Shown one piece after another: positions 36,999 to 46,318 of a stretch of 64,000 nucleotides of DNA. The notes under the pieces were generated by a model, which saw only the letters and a program-made list of their open reading frames with translations, searched no databases and was not told the DNA's origin. The stretch's first letter is position 1. Every line of letters begins with the position of its first letter. The DNA is from Massilia sp. BSC265. Its GTDB lineage: Bacteria > Pseudomonadota > Gammaproteobacteria > Burkholderiales > Burkholderiaceae_D. The position numbers and the translations under genes are program-made. The stretch covers positions 1 to 64,000 of the forward strand of contig NZ_JPXI01000040.1 in NCBI RefSeq assembly GCF_000740675.1, written 5' to 3'.

Positions 36999-39229
36999 AC
37001 GGTGGCGATCAAGGACAGGATGAGTTGGAGGAAAGCCGCCACGTCGCTCGTCCAGCGGGTCGATGCGCTTCGATTGCGTACGGTCGTGCGGCTGTCGTCG
37101 AGCTTGTTCACGTCCAGGTAATGGCTGCGGCGCGGGTCGAGCTCGGCCGACACGGCGCGTACCGGCCTGACCCAGGTGAAGGTGCGCCATTTCTCGTCCG
37201 GCGACGCGGGGTTCCAGGCCACCGTCTCGCTGCTGCCGTCCACGAAACGCACCATCAGCGTCTGTGGCACGCTGGCACCGTCGCGGCGTACGGTGACCCG
37301 GGAGCGCCAGGGGAAGGGGCCGCTGCCAGGCTTGGCATTCGGGTTGGCCTTCTGCCAGTCCGCACGCAGCCGGGCGATGCGTTCTTCCACCTCGCCCCGG
37401 CTTTCCTCGACGCGCTTGCCATCCACAAGGCGGCTGCCCGCCAGCGGCAGCTCTTCCTCGGTCGACAGCTCAGCCACCTTGTCGTCGACGCGGTTAGCCG
37501 CGTAGACCTGCTGCGCGAACACCTCTTCGACGGCGGCCCGCTCGCCGCTGCCGTCGGCCAGCGCCTCGCGCAGGTCGGCGATGCTCGGGTGGCGGAATTT
37601 CCAGCGCCGGTAATATTCCTTGAAGCCGAGTTCCATCGCCTCGCTGCCGATGCGCTCTTCCAGGTCACGCATCACGATCGCGCTGCGGCTGTACACCGGG
37701 CCGATGCCCTGCAGGCGGTTCCAGGCGTTCTGGCCCGGCGCGTCCGCGGGGCGCTCGCGAGGCATGAACAGGCGGTTCAGGTCGAAGCCATCGAATCCCG
37801 GGTCGACACCGATCCGTTTCAGGAAGGCCGGGGCGGGATAGGCCAGTTGGCCACGGTCGCGCATCAGGCGTGCTTCCCAATACGAATTCAGGCCTTCGTC
37901 GAGCAGCGGTTCCTCGAACTCGTTGCTGGCCAGGATGCCGTAGAAGTAGCCGTGGCCAAACTCGTGGATCGTCACCGCATCGAGCTCGTACTCGGCCAAG
38001 GACTTCTCCGGTACCTTGGCGTAGCCGGAGGCCGTGAACAGGGTCGGGTATTCCATGGCGCCCGCTTCTTCCGCCCCGTAAGGCGGAATCACGATGGTCA
38101 GCGTCCGGTAGGGGTAGGGGCCGAGCCGACGCGAAAAATAGGTCAGCGATTCCTTGGCCGCCTTCATCGCCGGCCTGGCGCTGGCCTCGTATTCGGGCGG
38201 GTAGAGCACCTCTATCCTCACGGTCGGGCTGCCCGGACCGGTCCAGGTTTCCACCAGCGGGCGAGCGCTGCGCCTGTCGGCGGTCCAGGCGAAGTCGTGC
38301 ACGTCATGCTGCACGTAGCGGTGCGTCACCATCCCGCTCTTCTCGACGGACGTGCCCTGCAGTTCGCCGGTGGCGCCGACGGTATAGTCCTTGGGGACCG
38401 TCAGGCTGACGTCGTAGCTGCCGAAGTCGGCATAGAACTCGGATTCCATGTGGAACTCGTGGGCGTTCCAGCGCGGGTTTGTCGCGCCGCGTTCGCCCGG
38501 CAGTTCGAGGACGGCGATCTTCGGGAACCACTGCGCCACCATGTGGAAGCTGCCGTAGTAGCCGGTGCGCGCGATCACGCGCGGCAGCTGGGTGCTGAAG
38601 GCCATGTCGAGCGTGGTCGAGGCGCCCGGCGCGACCGCATCCGGCAGGTCGAGGCGCGCCACGGTGTGGTCGGTGGCGGGGCCGTTGTCGGGCTGGACGA
38701 AGCGCCACGGGACCGCCGCGCCGCCCTGGGTGACGCTGCGCAGGGCAATGTGGCCCCATTCGCCGTCGCCCGACTTGCGGCTGCTCCGAAAGTCTTCGCC
38801 GCGCAGGCGCTGCTCGGTAAAGAAGGTGCTGCCTTCGCCTTCGAAGGCATTCATGTACAGGTGGATGTAGACGCTGCGCACGGGAACCGCGCTGCGGTTG
38901 CGCCAGGTGAGCTGCTGCCGGCCCGTCACCACGTGCTTGTCCGGGTCGAGCGTGGCGGCGATGCGGTAGCTCACCACGCGGTCGGACAGTGTCGCGTGGT
39001 CGCCGCTGCGGATGCCGCCCCATGCCTCCGGGCTACTCGGCACGCTGACGGCGGCGGCATCGGATGCGGCCAATGCGATGCCGTCCAGTGACGGCGAATC
39101 GGACGGGGACGGCGCGTCGGCCCGGGCCAGCCAGGCCCCGGCGCCAGCGAGCACCAGCAGCGCCAGCAGTGCTGCCACCGGCGCGACGACCAGCGCGTGC
39201 AGCCTCTTTCGACTCGATTGGAACTGCAT
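36995..39229 (-). CDS. Membrane-anchored M1-family metallopeptidase
   Basis: 744 residues. N-terminal TM (VVAPVAALLALLVLAGAGAWL) and C-terminal TM (VAAFLQLILSLIATV). The gluzincin core has GAMEYPTLFTASG (exopeptidase-type GAMEN variant with Tyr) and VTIHEFGHGYFYGILASNEF followed by LLDEGLNSYWEARL, giving HExxH and a downstream Glu. An N-terminal beta domain (about 75-330) precedes it. All Zn ligands are present, so it is probably active in the periplasm. Ribosome binding site GGGGAG. It overlaps the downstream membrane protein by 4 bp. Confidence 0.9.
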   Translation of the reverse strand: MQFQSSRKRLHALVVAPVAALLALLVLAGAGAWLARADAPSPSDSPSLDGIALAASDAAAVSVPSSPEAWGGIRSGDHATLSDRVVSYRIAATLDPDKHVVTGRQQLTWRNRSAVPVRSVYIHLYMNAFEGEGSTFFTEQRLRGEDFRSSRKSGDGEWGHIALRSVTQGGAAVPWRFVQPDNGPATDHTVARLDLPDAVAPGASTTLDMAFSTQLPRVIARTGYYGSFHMVAQWFPKIAVLELPGERGATNPRWNAHEFHMESEFYADFGSYDVSLTVPKDYTVGATGELQGTSVEKSGMVTHRYVQHDVHDFAWTADRRSARPLVETWTGPGSPTVRIEVLYPPEYEASARPAMKAAKESLTYFSRRLGPYPYRTLTIVIPPYGAEEAGAMEYPTLFTASGYAKVPEKSLAEYELDAVTIHEFGHGYFYGILASNEFEEPLLDEGLNSYWEARLMRDRGQLAYPAPAFLKRIGVDPGFDGFDLNRLFMPRERPADAPGQNAWNRLQGIGPVYSRSAIVMRDLEERIGSEAMELGFKEYYRRWKFRHPSIADLREALADGSGERAAVEEVFAQQVYAANRVDDKVAELSTEEELPLAGSRLVDGKRVEESRGEVEERIARLRADWQKANPNAKPGSGPFPWRSRVTVRRDGASVPQTLMVRFVDGSSETVAWNPASPDEKWRTFTWVRPVRAVSAELDPRRSHYLDVNKLDDSRTTVRNRSASTRWTSDVAAFLQLILSLIATV

Positions 39230-39361
39230 GCAGGACTCCCCTTGACCGATGTTGTTCTTGTATGAGCGCGACTATAGCGAGAAGCCTGAAATATTTCCAA
39301 GCATTTAGGGTAAAAACGCCATGCAGGCGGCGCATACGCGAAAAGCTTGTCAGGTTATAAT

Positions 39362-39500
39362 CGCGGCGTTCTGGTGCCCGCGCATGCCATCTGCATGCGC
39401 AGTTAAACGGGAAACACGAGGCAAAGGCGCTGCGCGCCGGCGCCGAGGTGTGCTGCCCCCGCAACGGTCAACAAGCACCGCCCGCGCCTGACAGAACTCC
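39362..39500 (+). promoter_or_regulatory. Cobalamin (B12) riboswitch
   Basis: Conserved aptamer landmarks in order: GGTGCC near the 5' end (about 39373), AAACGGGAAACACGAGGC, the B12 box GTGCTGCCCCCGCAACGG (39450-39466) and a 3' segment CTGACAGAACTCCG resembling the usual CAGAA-ACC closing strand. Followed by a vitamin B12-type TonB receptor and a BtuF-like protein, as expected. Exact ends are estimates. Confidence 0.88.
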
Positions 39501-39583
39501 GATTGCTGCGTTGCATTCGTCTCGCCGTACTCGCGTACCGTCTTCGACGATGCGCCTTGCTCTCGGGCCCCTGTCAGGCGCGG
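39482..39583 (+). promoter_or_regulatory. Long-range 13-bp inverted repeat at the riboswitch exit
   Basis: CCGCGCCTGACAG (39482-39494) is perfectly complementary to CTGTCAGGCGCGG (39571-39583). The left arm overlaps the closing strand of the aptamer, so the right arm could displace it. This is a plausible alternative helix in the expression platform. Confidence 0.65.
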
Positions 39584-39773
39584 TCGATAGGCTGCTCCGA
39601 TTACCACTGTGCATGAAGCATAGGAAGGTGGGGCGGTCAGTCTTGCAAGCCCGGATACCGGCCAGACAGGTGGAAGCGCGAGCGCGCGTGTTCATATTGG
39701 CGCGCGGCCGCTTCCGTTGAACTCCGGATCTGCGGGGACGCAGGCCGGTGCCATTACCGAGACTATCCATAAC

Positions 39774-41783
39774 ATGAAATTTGCTGTCGTACCACGCAGC
39801 GCGCCGGCGCTCAAGCCGCTCGCGCTCGCCTGCGCCCTGTCCGTCCTTGCCGCCGACGCGTTTGCCCAAGTTGCCGCACAAGCCGCCCAGGATACCCTGC
39901 CATCGATCGTCGTCACCGGCGCACGCTTCCCGGCACAGGCCGCCACTGCCCCGATCGGCGCCACCGTGATCACCGCCGAGGACATCCGCCGCTCCGGCGC
40001 CACCGACGTGAACGCGGCGATCCGCAAGGTCGGCGGCGTCTATGGACGCCAGAGCCTGGACGCCTCGCCGGACTTCGCGCTCGACCTGCGCGGCTTCGGC
40101 TCGAACAGTGCCCAGAACGTGGTGATCCTGGTCGACGGCGTACGCCTGAACGAGAACGAGCTGACCAACGCGGTCCTGTCGAGCATCCCGGTCGACACCG
40201 TCGAGCGCATCGAGATCCAGCGCGGCGGCAGCAGCGTGCTGTACGGCGAGGGCGCAACCGGCGGCGTGATCAACATCATCACCCGCGGCGCAGGCAAGCA
40301 GGGCACCCACGGTTCGCTGTTCGCCGAAGCCGGCCGCTTCGACGCCCACGACCTGCGCGCCTCGCTGACCCACGGCGCCGGCCCGCTGTCGTTTGACGTG
40401 GCGGTGGCCAAGCGCGGCACCGACAATTACCGCGACAACAGCGAGTTCAGGCAGAAGACAGCGAGCGGCGGCGTCCAGTACAGCTATGGCGCGGGCCGCG
40501 CCGGCCTGCGCTTCGAGCGTTCCGAGCAGGATGCGCGCTTCCCGGGTTCCCTGACCGAAGCCCAGTTCCTGGACAATCCGCGCGACAGCTTCACGCGCGA
40601 CGACTTCGGCACCCTCGACACCGACCGTATCGGCGCCTTCGTCGAGCACCGTGTCGGCGCCGTGGAACTGGCCGCCGAGCTCTCGCACCGCGAGCGCGAG
40701 GTCGAGGCCAACTACTTCTACATGAGCGGCGGCGCCAAGGTCGCCTCGCGCTCGCGCTATGACGCCAGCCAGACCCAGTTCTCGCCGCGCGTGCGCCACA
40801 TCGCTACTTTCGGCGACAAGCGCAACGAGCTGGTTGCCGGTATCGACCTGATGCGTTGGGAGCGCCAGGTCAAATCCGATTTCTCGCGCGGCGACGCCGA
40901 GCAGGATTCGAAGGCCTTCTACCTGCGCAACGAAGTGCTGTGGAACGCACCGCACAATGCACGCCTGGCCATCGGCGGCCGCCATGAACGCTTCACCAAG
41001 GACTATTCGGACCCGCTGGCTTTCCCGCCCGTGGTGAACGAGCACCGCAGACAGTCGATCAATGCCTGGTCGCTGGAAGGCAGCGTCGACGTGGCGCCGC
41101 AGGTGATCCTGTTCGCCAAGGCCGGCCGCAGCTATCGCATCGCCAACGTGGACGAGAACAGCCTGCGCTCGGGCCTTGACGTGCTGGCGCCGCAGACCTC
41201 GCGTGACCTGGAACTGGGCGTGACCGCCGGCGGCGCCGACCGCCAGCTGAGCGCGCGTCTGTTCCGCCACCGCCTGACGAACGAGATCTTCTACGATCCG
41301 ACCATCGGCTGGGGCGCCAACACCAACCTGGATCCGACCCGCCGCCAGGGCTTCGAGGTCGAAGGCCGGCATGCCGTGACCCAGGACCTGCGCCTGAGTG
41401 CCCAGTGGCAGCGTGTGGACGCCGAGTTCACCGGCGGCCCGAATGCGGGCCGCGAGATGGTGCTGGTGCCGAAGAACGTCGTGACCGTGCGCGCCGCCTG
41501 GACTCCCTCAGGTACGCTCAGCGGCCACAGCGCCGACATCGGCGCCCAGTGGGTCGGCAGCCAGCGCTACGGCAGCGACTTCACCAACAGCTGCGGCGCG
41601 CGCATTCCGTCCTACACCACCATCGACGCGCGCTACGCCTACCGCGTGGGTGCCTGGGAAGCCGCTGTCAGCGGGCTCAACCTGGCTGATCGCCAGTACT
41701 ACAGCAACGCCTTCGACTGCCGCTCGGGCATCTACCCGAGCGACGGCCGCCAGCTGAAGCTGTCGCTGCGCTACGACTTCTGA
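39774..41783 (+). CDS. btuB: TonB-dependent outer membrane receptor, BtuB-like
   Basis: 669 residues. Signal peptide (LALACALSVLAADAFA), TonB box region (DTLPSIVVTGARFP), plug domain (about 45-165: ATVITAEDIRRSGATDVNAAI; FGSNSAQNVVILVDGVRLNE; VERIEIQRGGSSVLYGEGAT), and a 22-strand-type barrel ending in LSLRYDF with the terminal Phe. Location after a B12 riboswitch and before a BtuF-like protein supports a cobalamin or corrinoid substrate. Start ATG at 39774 is chosen for the signal peptide; its ribosome binding site is weak. Stop overlaps the btuF start. Confidence 0.94.
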   Translation: MKFAVVPRSAPALKPLALACALSVLAADAFAQVAAQAAQDTLPSIVVTGARFPAQAATAPIGATVITAEDIRRSGATDVNAAIRKVGGVYGRQSLDASPDFALDLRGFGSNSAQNVVILVDGVRLNENELTNAVLSSIPVDTVERIEIQRGGSSVLYGEGATGGVINIITRGAGKQGTHGSLFAEAGRFDAHDLRASLTHGAGPLSFDVAVAKRGTDNYRDNSEFRQKTASGGVQYSYGAGRAGLRFERSEQDARFPGSLTEAQFLDNPRDSFTRDDFGTLDTDRIGAFVEHRVGAVELAAELSHREREVEANYFYMSGGAKVASRSRYDASQTQFSPRVRHIATFGDKRNELVAGIDLMRWERQVKSDFSRGDAEQDSKAFYLRNEVLWNAPHNARLAIGGRHERFTKDYSDPLAFPPVVNEHRRQSINAWSLEGSVDVAPQVILFAKAGRSYRIANVDENSLRSGLDVLAPQTSRDLELGVTAGGADRQLSARLFRHRLTNEIFYDPTIGWGANTNLDPTRRQGFEVEGRHAVTQDLRLSAQWQRVDAEFTGGPNAGREMVLVPKNVVTVRAAWTPSGTLSGHSADIGAQWVGSQRYGSDFTNSCGARIPSYTTIDARYAYRVGAWEAAVSGLNLADRQYYSNAFDCRSGIYPSDGRQLKLSLRYDF

Positions 41784-42676
41784 TGGCCTCGCCCCGACGA
41801 TTCATCGCTGCGCTGCTGGCGTCACTGCTCCTGGCGGCTCCCGGCGCCCAGGCCGCGGTGACCGTGGTCGACGACGCCGGCCGCCGCGTCACCGTGCAGC
41901 AGCCGGCGCGCCGCGTCATCTCGATGGCGCCGCACGCTACCGAGCTGCTGTTCGCGGCCGGCGGCGGCGCGCGGGTGGTCGGGGCGATGAACTACAGCGA
42001 CTATCCGGAAGCGGCCAGGAAGATCCCGCTGGTCGGCAGCAACAGTGTGATCGACATCGAGCGCGTGCTGGCGCTCAAACCCGACCTGATCGTGGTCTGG
42101 CACACCGGGAACACGGCGCGCCAGATCGCCCAGTTGGAGGCCCTGGGCGTGCCGGTTTTCCACAGCGAACCGCGCCGGCTCGCGCAGGTGCCCGACAACA
42201 TCGAGCGCCTGGGCCAGCTGCTGGGAACAGGGCCGACGGCCCAGGCCGCCGCCGGGGCCTTGCGCGCCCAGCTGGAAGGACTGGAAGGGCGCTACGCCCG
42301 GCGCTCGCCGGTCACGGTGTTCTACCAGATCTGGGACCAGCCCTTGTACACCCTCAACGATGCCCAGATCGCCAGCGATGCGATCCGCATCTGCGGCGGG
42401 CGCAACGTGTTCGGCGGGCTCAAGGTCGTTGCGCCGGAGGTCGGCATCGAGGCGGTGCTGAAGGCGGATCCGGAGGCGATCATGGCCGGCAAGCGTGTCG
42501 ATCCTGCCAATCCGGGGCTGAAGTTGTGGGAGCCGTACAGGAGCATGACGGCCGTGAAGCGGGGTAACTTGCTAACGGTGAATGGCGAGTTGCTGACGCG
42601 CCCGGGGCCGAGGGTGGTGGATGGGGCTGCTGCCTTATGCGAGGCGCTTGAAGGGGTTCGGCAGCGGCGCGGGTAA
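41783..42676 (+). CDS. btuF: Periplasmic cobalamin-binding protein, BtuF-like
   Basis: 297-residue class III substrate-binding protein. Signal peptide (LLASLLLAAPGAQA), then VTVVDDAGRRVTVQQPARRVISMAP and NYSDYPEAARKIPLVGSNSVIDIERVLALKPDLIV, typical of BtuF. It delivers B12 to BtuCD, which is not encoded next to it. Starts in a TGATG overlap with the receptor, so the two are co-translated. An AGAGCG-taact-CGCTCT hairpin lies about 25 bp past its stop. Confidence 0.88.
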   Translation: MASPRRFIAALLASLLLAAPGAQAAVTVVDDAGRRVTVQQPARRVISMAPHATELLFAAGGGARVVGAMNYSDYPEAARKIPLVGSNSVIDIERVLALKPDLIVVWHTGNTARQIAQLEALGVPVFHSEPRRLAQVPDNIERLGQLLGTGPTAQAAAGALRAQLEGLEGRYARRSPVTVFYQIWDQPLYTLNDAQIASDAIRICGGRNVFGGLKVVAPEVGIEAVLKADPEAIMAGKRVDPANPGLKLWEPYRSMTAVKRGNLLTVNGELLTRPGPRVVDGAAALCEALEGVRQRRG

Positions 42677-42758
42677 GTCGGTGCGAGGCCGCCAAGTCAT
42701 CAGAGCGTAACTCGCTCTGCCTAAGATGCGTTCGTTTTTCACTACTTCTAACGCACTT

Positions 42759-44444
42759 ATGACCCAATCGAATTCCCGCCGCAAGTTCATCCGTAACTTC
42801 TCCCTCGGCACGGTCGCCGTTTCCACCATCTCACTGACCGCCTGTGGCGGGGGCGATTCGGATGACCGCTCGGTCAGCTTCGCGCATGGGGTGGCCAGCG
42901 GCGACCCGCTGGCCGACCGTGTCATCCTGTGGACCCGCGTCACTGCAACCGGGTCGGGCGACCTGGATGTGGGCTGGGAGATCGCGGAGGACAGCGACTT
43001 CACCAAGCCTGTCGCATCCGGCATCGTCACCACCGGCGCGGCCCAGGACTATACGGTGAAGGTGGACGCGACCGGCCTGGCAGCCAACCGCGGCTACTAC
43101 TACCGTTTCGGCTCCCATGGAGTGCTGTCGCCGGTGGGCCGCACCAAGACCCTGCCGACCGGCAGCGTGTCGCGCGTGCGCTTTGCCGTGTTCAGCTGCT
43201 CGAACTACCCTGCCGGCTACTTCAACGTGTATGCCGATGCCGCCAAGTTCGACGACATCGACGTCGGCCTGCACCTGGGCGACTACATCTACGAGTATGC
43301 GGCCGGCGGTTACGCGTCGCAGAACGCCGCGAGCATGGGCCGCGTGTCCCAGCCGGCCAATGAAATCATCACCCTGTCGGATTACCGCCTGCGCTACCAG
43401 CAATACCGCAGCGATCCGGACCTGCAGGCCGTGCATGCGCGCATGCCCTTCATTACCGTATGGGATGACCACGAGCTGACCAACGATACCTGGCGCGACG
43501 GCGCGGAAAACCACGACCCGGCTACCGAGGGCCTGTGGGCCGGACGCCGCCAGATGGCGATCCAGGCTTATCACGAATGGATGCCGATCCGCCAGCCCGA
43601 TCCGGCACGCCCCGAGCGCATCTACCGCTCCTTCGACTTCGGCAACCTGCTGTCGCTGCACATGCTCGATACCCGCGTGATCGGCCGCGACAAGCAACTG
43701 GCTTATGCCAATTACGTGGGAGCGGACCGCAGCTTCAACGGCGCGGCCTTCCTGGCAGACGTCTCGGCCCCGGGGCGCCAGCTGATGGGCGCCGAGCAGA
43801 CCGCCTGGCTGCAGAGCCAGATGAGCAAGTCGAAGGCCACTTGGCAAGTGCTGGGCCAGCAGGTGCTGATGGCGCGGATGCTGCTGCCGGCGCCGATGGT
43901 GCTGGGCACCGTGGGCTACGCGGCGTACTTTGCCATCGCGGCCAAGGTGCGCGCCGGGGTGGCCCTGAGTGCTACGGAACAGCAGCAGCTGGCAGCGACG
44001 CCGATTCCCTACAACCTCGACGCCTGGGACGGCTACCAGGCCGCACGCGAAACGGTGCTGAACATGGCGCGCACGCTCGACAAGAACCTGGTCGTGCTGG
44101 CCGGCGACACGCACAACGCATGGGCCAGCGACCTGCTCGACGCTGGCGGACAGCCGGTGGGCGTTGAATTCGGCGTGCCGTCCGTGACCTCGCCGGGCTT
44201 CGAAACTTACTTTCCGACCTACGATCCGGCGACAATCGCCACCAGCATGGAACAACTGATCGGTCCGCTGCAATACGCCGAGACCGCATCGCGCGGCTTC
44301 GTCGTGCTGACGGTCACGCCGTCCGAAACCCGCGCCGAATATCGCTACGTCGACACCATCCGGTCGAAGACCTACAAGGCATCGGTCAGGAAGACGCTGC
44401 GCACCTTGCCTGGACCGGCCAGCCGGAAGATCCTGGCGGCGTGA
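42759..44444 (+). CDS. phoD: Alkaline phosphatase D (PhoD family), Tat-exported
   Basis: 561 residues from ATG 42759. Twin-arginine signal (NSRRKFIRNFSLGTVAVSTIS) with a possible lipobox-like LTAC before GGGDS. An N-terminal Fn-III-like domain leads to the PhoD metallophosphatase domain: VFSCSNYPAGYFNVYADAAK, GLHLGDYIYEYAAGGY, TVWDDHELTNDTWRDG and LAGDTHNAWASDL carry the Fe/Ca ligands. Expected to release phosphate from phosphodiesters and monoesters. An upstream ATG at 42726 would move the twin-arginine motif inward; both lack a clear ribosome binding site. Confidence 0.9.
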   Translation: MTQSNSRRKFIRNFSLGTVAVSTISLTACGGGDSDDRSVSFAHGVASGDPLADRVILWTRVTATGSGDLDVGWEIAEDSDFTKPVASGIVTTGAAQDYTVKVDATGLAANRGYYYRFGSHGVLSPVGRTKTLPTGSVSRVRFAVFSCSNYPAGYFNVYADAAKFDDIDVGLHLGDYIYEYAAGGYASQNAASMGRVSQPANEIITLSDYRLRYQQYRSDPDLQAVHARMPFITVWDDHELTNDTWRDGAENHDPATEGLWAGRRQMAIQAYHEWMPIRQPDPARPERIYRSFDFGNLLSLHMLDTRVIGRDKQLAYANYVGADRSFNGAAFLADVSAPGRQLMGAEQTAWLQSQMSKSKATWQVLGQQVLMARMLLPAPMVLGTVGYAAYFAIAAKVRAGVALSATEQQQLAATPIPYNLDAWDGYQAARETVLNMARTLDKNLVVLAGDTHNAWASDLLDAGGQPVGVEFGVPSVTSPGFETYFPTYDPATIATSMEQLIGPLQYAETASRGFVVLTVTPSETRAEYRYVDTIRSKTYKASVRKTLRTLPGPASRKILAA

Positions 44445-44671
44445 TCGTGCCGAGGCCGCTGCCCTGGCGCTGTGCGCCGGGGCAGCGGCCGCCTGCTTTC
44501 TCGTGCAGTGAGCTCGCGGCGTCGCCCTCGCCGCCGGGTCTTGCACGCCACACTCCCGTAATCCACGCGTTAATTCCGTAAGCAAATGCAAAATTCAGGC
44601 CTTCCTCAGAATGGGGAGCCGAAAAAGTGGTAATCTCCCGGCGTTTGCTCAATCACTGTGGAAGGAAACCT

Positions 44672-45334
44672 ATGCGTTCTCTGCGTTTTGCCCTTATCGC
44701 CGCCACCATGGTCGCCAGTACCGCGTTCGCGTCGCCAGCCGACCCGAAGAACGGCGTGGACTATCAGACCCTGGCCGCGCCGCAGCCGGTCCAGGCGACG
44801 GGCAAGAAGGTCGAGGTCATCGAATTCTTCGCGTACCACTGCCCGGCCTGCAACATGCTGGAACCGACCCTCAACCAATGGATCAAGAAGCAGGGCGACA
44901 ACATTGTCATGCGCAAGATCCCGCTGCCTTTCCAGGGACCGATGGATCCGGAAGCACGCCTGTATCTGACGCTCGAGGCGATGGGCAAGCTCGACCAGTA
45001 CCACCCGCGCGTGTTCCAGGCCGTGCACGTCCAGCGCCAGCGCCTGATGAAGGATGACCAGATCATCGAGTGGGCGGTCAAGAGCGGCCTCGACAAGGCC
45101 AAGTTCATGGAAACCTGGAACTCGTTCGGCGTGACCACCAAGCTGCGTCGCCTGCAACAGGTGGCGGCAGCCTACAAGGTCAGCGGCACCCCGACCATCG
45201 TCATCGACGGCAAGTACGTGGTGTCGCCAGGCCAGGTGGGCGAAGCCAACAAGATCCAGGATGGCGCCCAGGTGTTGCAGGCGACCACCCAGGTCATGGA
45301 CGCACTCGTTGCAAGGGCAGCCAAAACCAAATGA
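44672..45334 (+). CDS. dsbA: Thiol:disulfide interchange protein DsbA
   Basis: 220 residues. Signal peptide to FASP, then the thioredoxin fold with FFAYHCPACNMLEPTL: active-site CPAC, not the CPHC of E. coli. The cis-Pro loop is KVSGTPTIVIDGKYVVSP and the helical insertion is about 80-160. Oxidises Cys pairs in secreted proteins, for instance the Cys-rich hydrolase at 31.7 kb (inference). GGAAGGAAACC precedes the ATG. Its TGA overlaps the following small membrane-protein gene (ATGA). Confidence 0.96.
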   Translation: MRSLRFALIAATMVASTAFASPADPKNGVDYQTLAAPQPVQATGKKVEVIEFFAYHCPACNMLEPTLNQWIKKQGDNIVMRKIPLPFQGPMDPEARLYLTLEAMGKLDQYHPRVFQAVHVQRQRLMKDDQIIEWAVKSGLDKAKFMETWNSFGVTTKLRRLQQVAAAYKVSGTPTIVIDGKYVVSPGQVGEANKIQDGAQVLQATTQVMDALVARAAKTK

Positions 45335-45660
45335 GCAATGACGTCGAACGCGAAGTCCTCAAGATGTACGATGGGTCACGGCCCAACGAGGACGACCTGT
45401 TTGAGACCAGCAGTGTGAACCACATCGCGTGGTCGCTGGCGGTGTTCTTCGCGGGCATCGCCGTCTGGCTCGCCATTGCCCTCGTCAATGCCGAGAACCA
45501 GCGCTACGCCTTGATGACCAACAAGTGTCCCGATCCGCTCTTCAAGGGCGGCATCGACAAGACATGTCTCGTGACCGTGCGCTCGCGCGACCACTGGTGG
45601 GAACACCTGTGGCACGCGGTGACGCACGTGCATGCGCGGCCCGAGCAGAGCGGCCGCTGA
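45331..45660 (+). CDS. Small single-pass membrane protein coupled to dsbA
   Basis: 109 residues from the ATGA overlap with dsbA. Acidic N-terminus (MSNDVEREVLKMYDGSRPNEDDLF), one TM helix (about 32-51, WSLAVFFAGIAVWLAIALVN), then a region with two Cys residues (LMTNKCPDPLFKGGIDKTCLV) and His/Trp clusters (DHWWEHLWHAVTHVHA) facing the periplasm. No family recognised. Position suggests co-expression with DsbA; the Cys pair could be its substrate (speculative). Confidence 0.65.
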   Translation: MSNDVEREVLKMYDGSRPNEDDLFETSSVNHIAWSLAVFFAGIAVWLAIALVNAENQRYALMTNKCPDPLFKGGIDKTCLVTVRSRDHWWEHLWHAVTHVHARPEQSGR

Positions 45661-45676
45661 TACGCCTGCGCTGGCC

Positions 45677-46261
45677 CTACGGGGTCAGCGCCTTCCTTTC
45701 CTGCAAAGACAGCACCTGTACCGGCTTCACCGGCTCGCTCGTCTGCGGCCGGAAGAAGGGATTCTCCCGGTAGCCGCCGCCCAGGCGCGCCTTCACGATC
45801 ATCGTTCCGATCTTGCACACGGCCCAGGCCGTGCTCAGGCCGCTCGACGCCACCGGCGAGCTGGCCGACTGCGTCTCGACCCGGCAGCGCAGCGGCCCGA
45901 GTTGACGTTCGAGTTCCGCATCCGGCGCATCCAGGCAGGCTCGCACCAGGCCGACGTAAGAAGTGCGCGGATCGCGCGGCGTGTTGCCGATCGGCGTACG
46001 GCAGCAGCTGGCGTACCAGCGGTATATTCCCTTCGGGCCGAGCGACATGCAGGCCAGGTGCTCGAGGCCGGCGTCGAAGCGCACGGCGGCAGGCAGGGTG
46101 GCGGCCACCTCGGTGCCCCCGGCAGTATCCAGCACGCCGGTACCGAGGAAATGGCCGTAGGCCTGGCAATCCTTGCAATAGCAGACGGCGCGCGCGGCCA
46201 CGCGCCCCGGGTCGACCTGGCCGCGCAGCTGGCCGCAGCGGCAGCGTAGAGCGATCGTCAT
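45677..46261 (-). CDS. DUF6151 family protein (GFA-like zinc-binding)
   Basis: 194 residues. N-terminal ALRCRCGQLRGQV and AVCYCKDCQAYGHFLG hold CxC and CxxC metal-binding pairs like the Mss4-like fold of glutathione-dependent formaldehyde-activating proteins, plus YASCCRTPIGNTPRDPR. Cytosolic, probably zinc-binding. Function unknown. Converges on the dsbA unit, with 16 bp between their stops. Confidence 0.82.
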   Translation of the reverse strand: MTIALRCRCGQLRGQVDPGRVAARAVCYCKDCQAYGHFLGTGVLDTAGGTEVAATLPAAVRFDAGLEHLACMSLGPKGIYRWYASCCRTPIGNTPRDPRTSYVGLVRACLDAPDAELERQLGPLRCRVETQSASSPVASSGLSTAWAVCKIGTMIVKARLGGGYRENPFFRPQTSEPVKPVQVLSLQERKALTP

Positions 46262-46318
46262 GTCTGTCCTCCATTCAGTCGCGCCATTGTGTCATGCTGG
46301 TGTTCCGCCGTGATCGTC

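Larger units (their letters stand above)
39230..39773 (+). promoter_or_regulatory. Leader region of the TonB receptor/BtuF-like operon
   Basis: 544 bp without a gene. It holds the M1 peptidase promoter (minus strand, first part), the cobalamin riboswitch (39362-39500) and its probable expression platform up to about 39590. The last 180 bp before the receptor ATG show no further element I could name. Confidence 0.7.

Noticed and set aside
39468-41372. Long open frame antisense to the TonB receptor
   Set aside because: Same cause as above. It overlaps the riboswitch and the receptor, which has clear plug and barrel motifs.
44445-44671. Possible small gene between phoD and dsbA
   Set aside because: Only short frames without ribosome binding sites. 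The region looks like a promoter and leader for dsbA.
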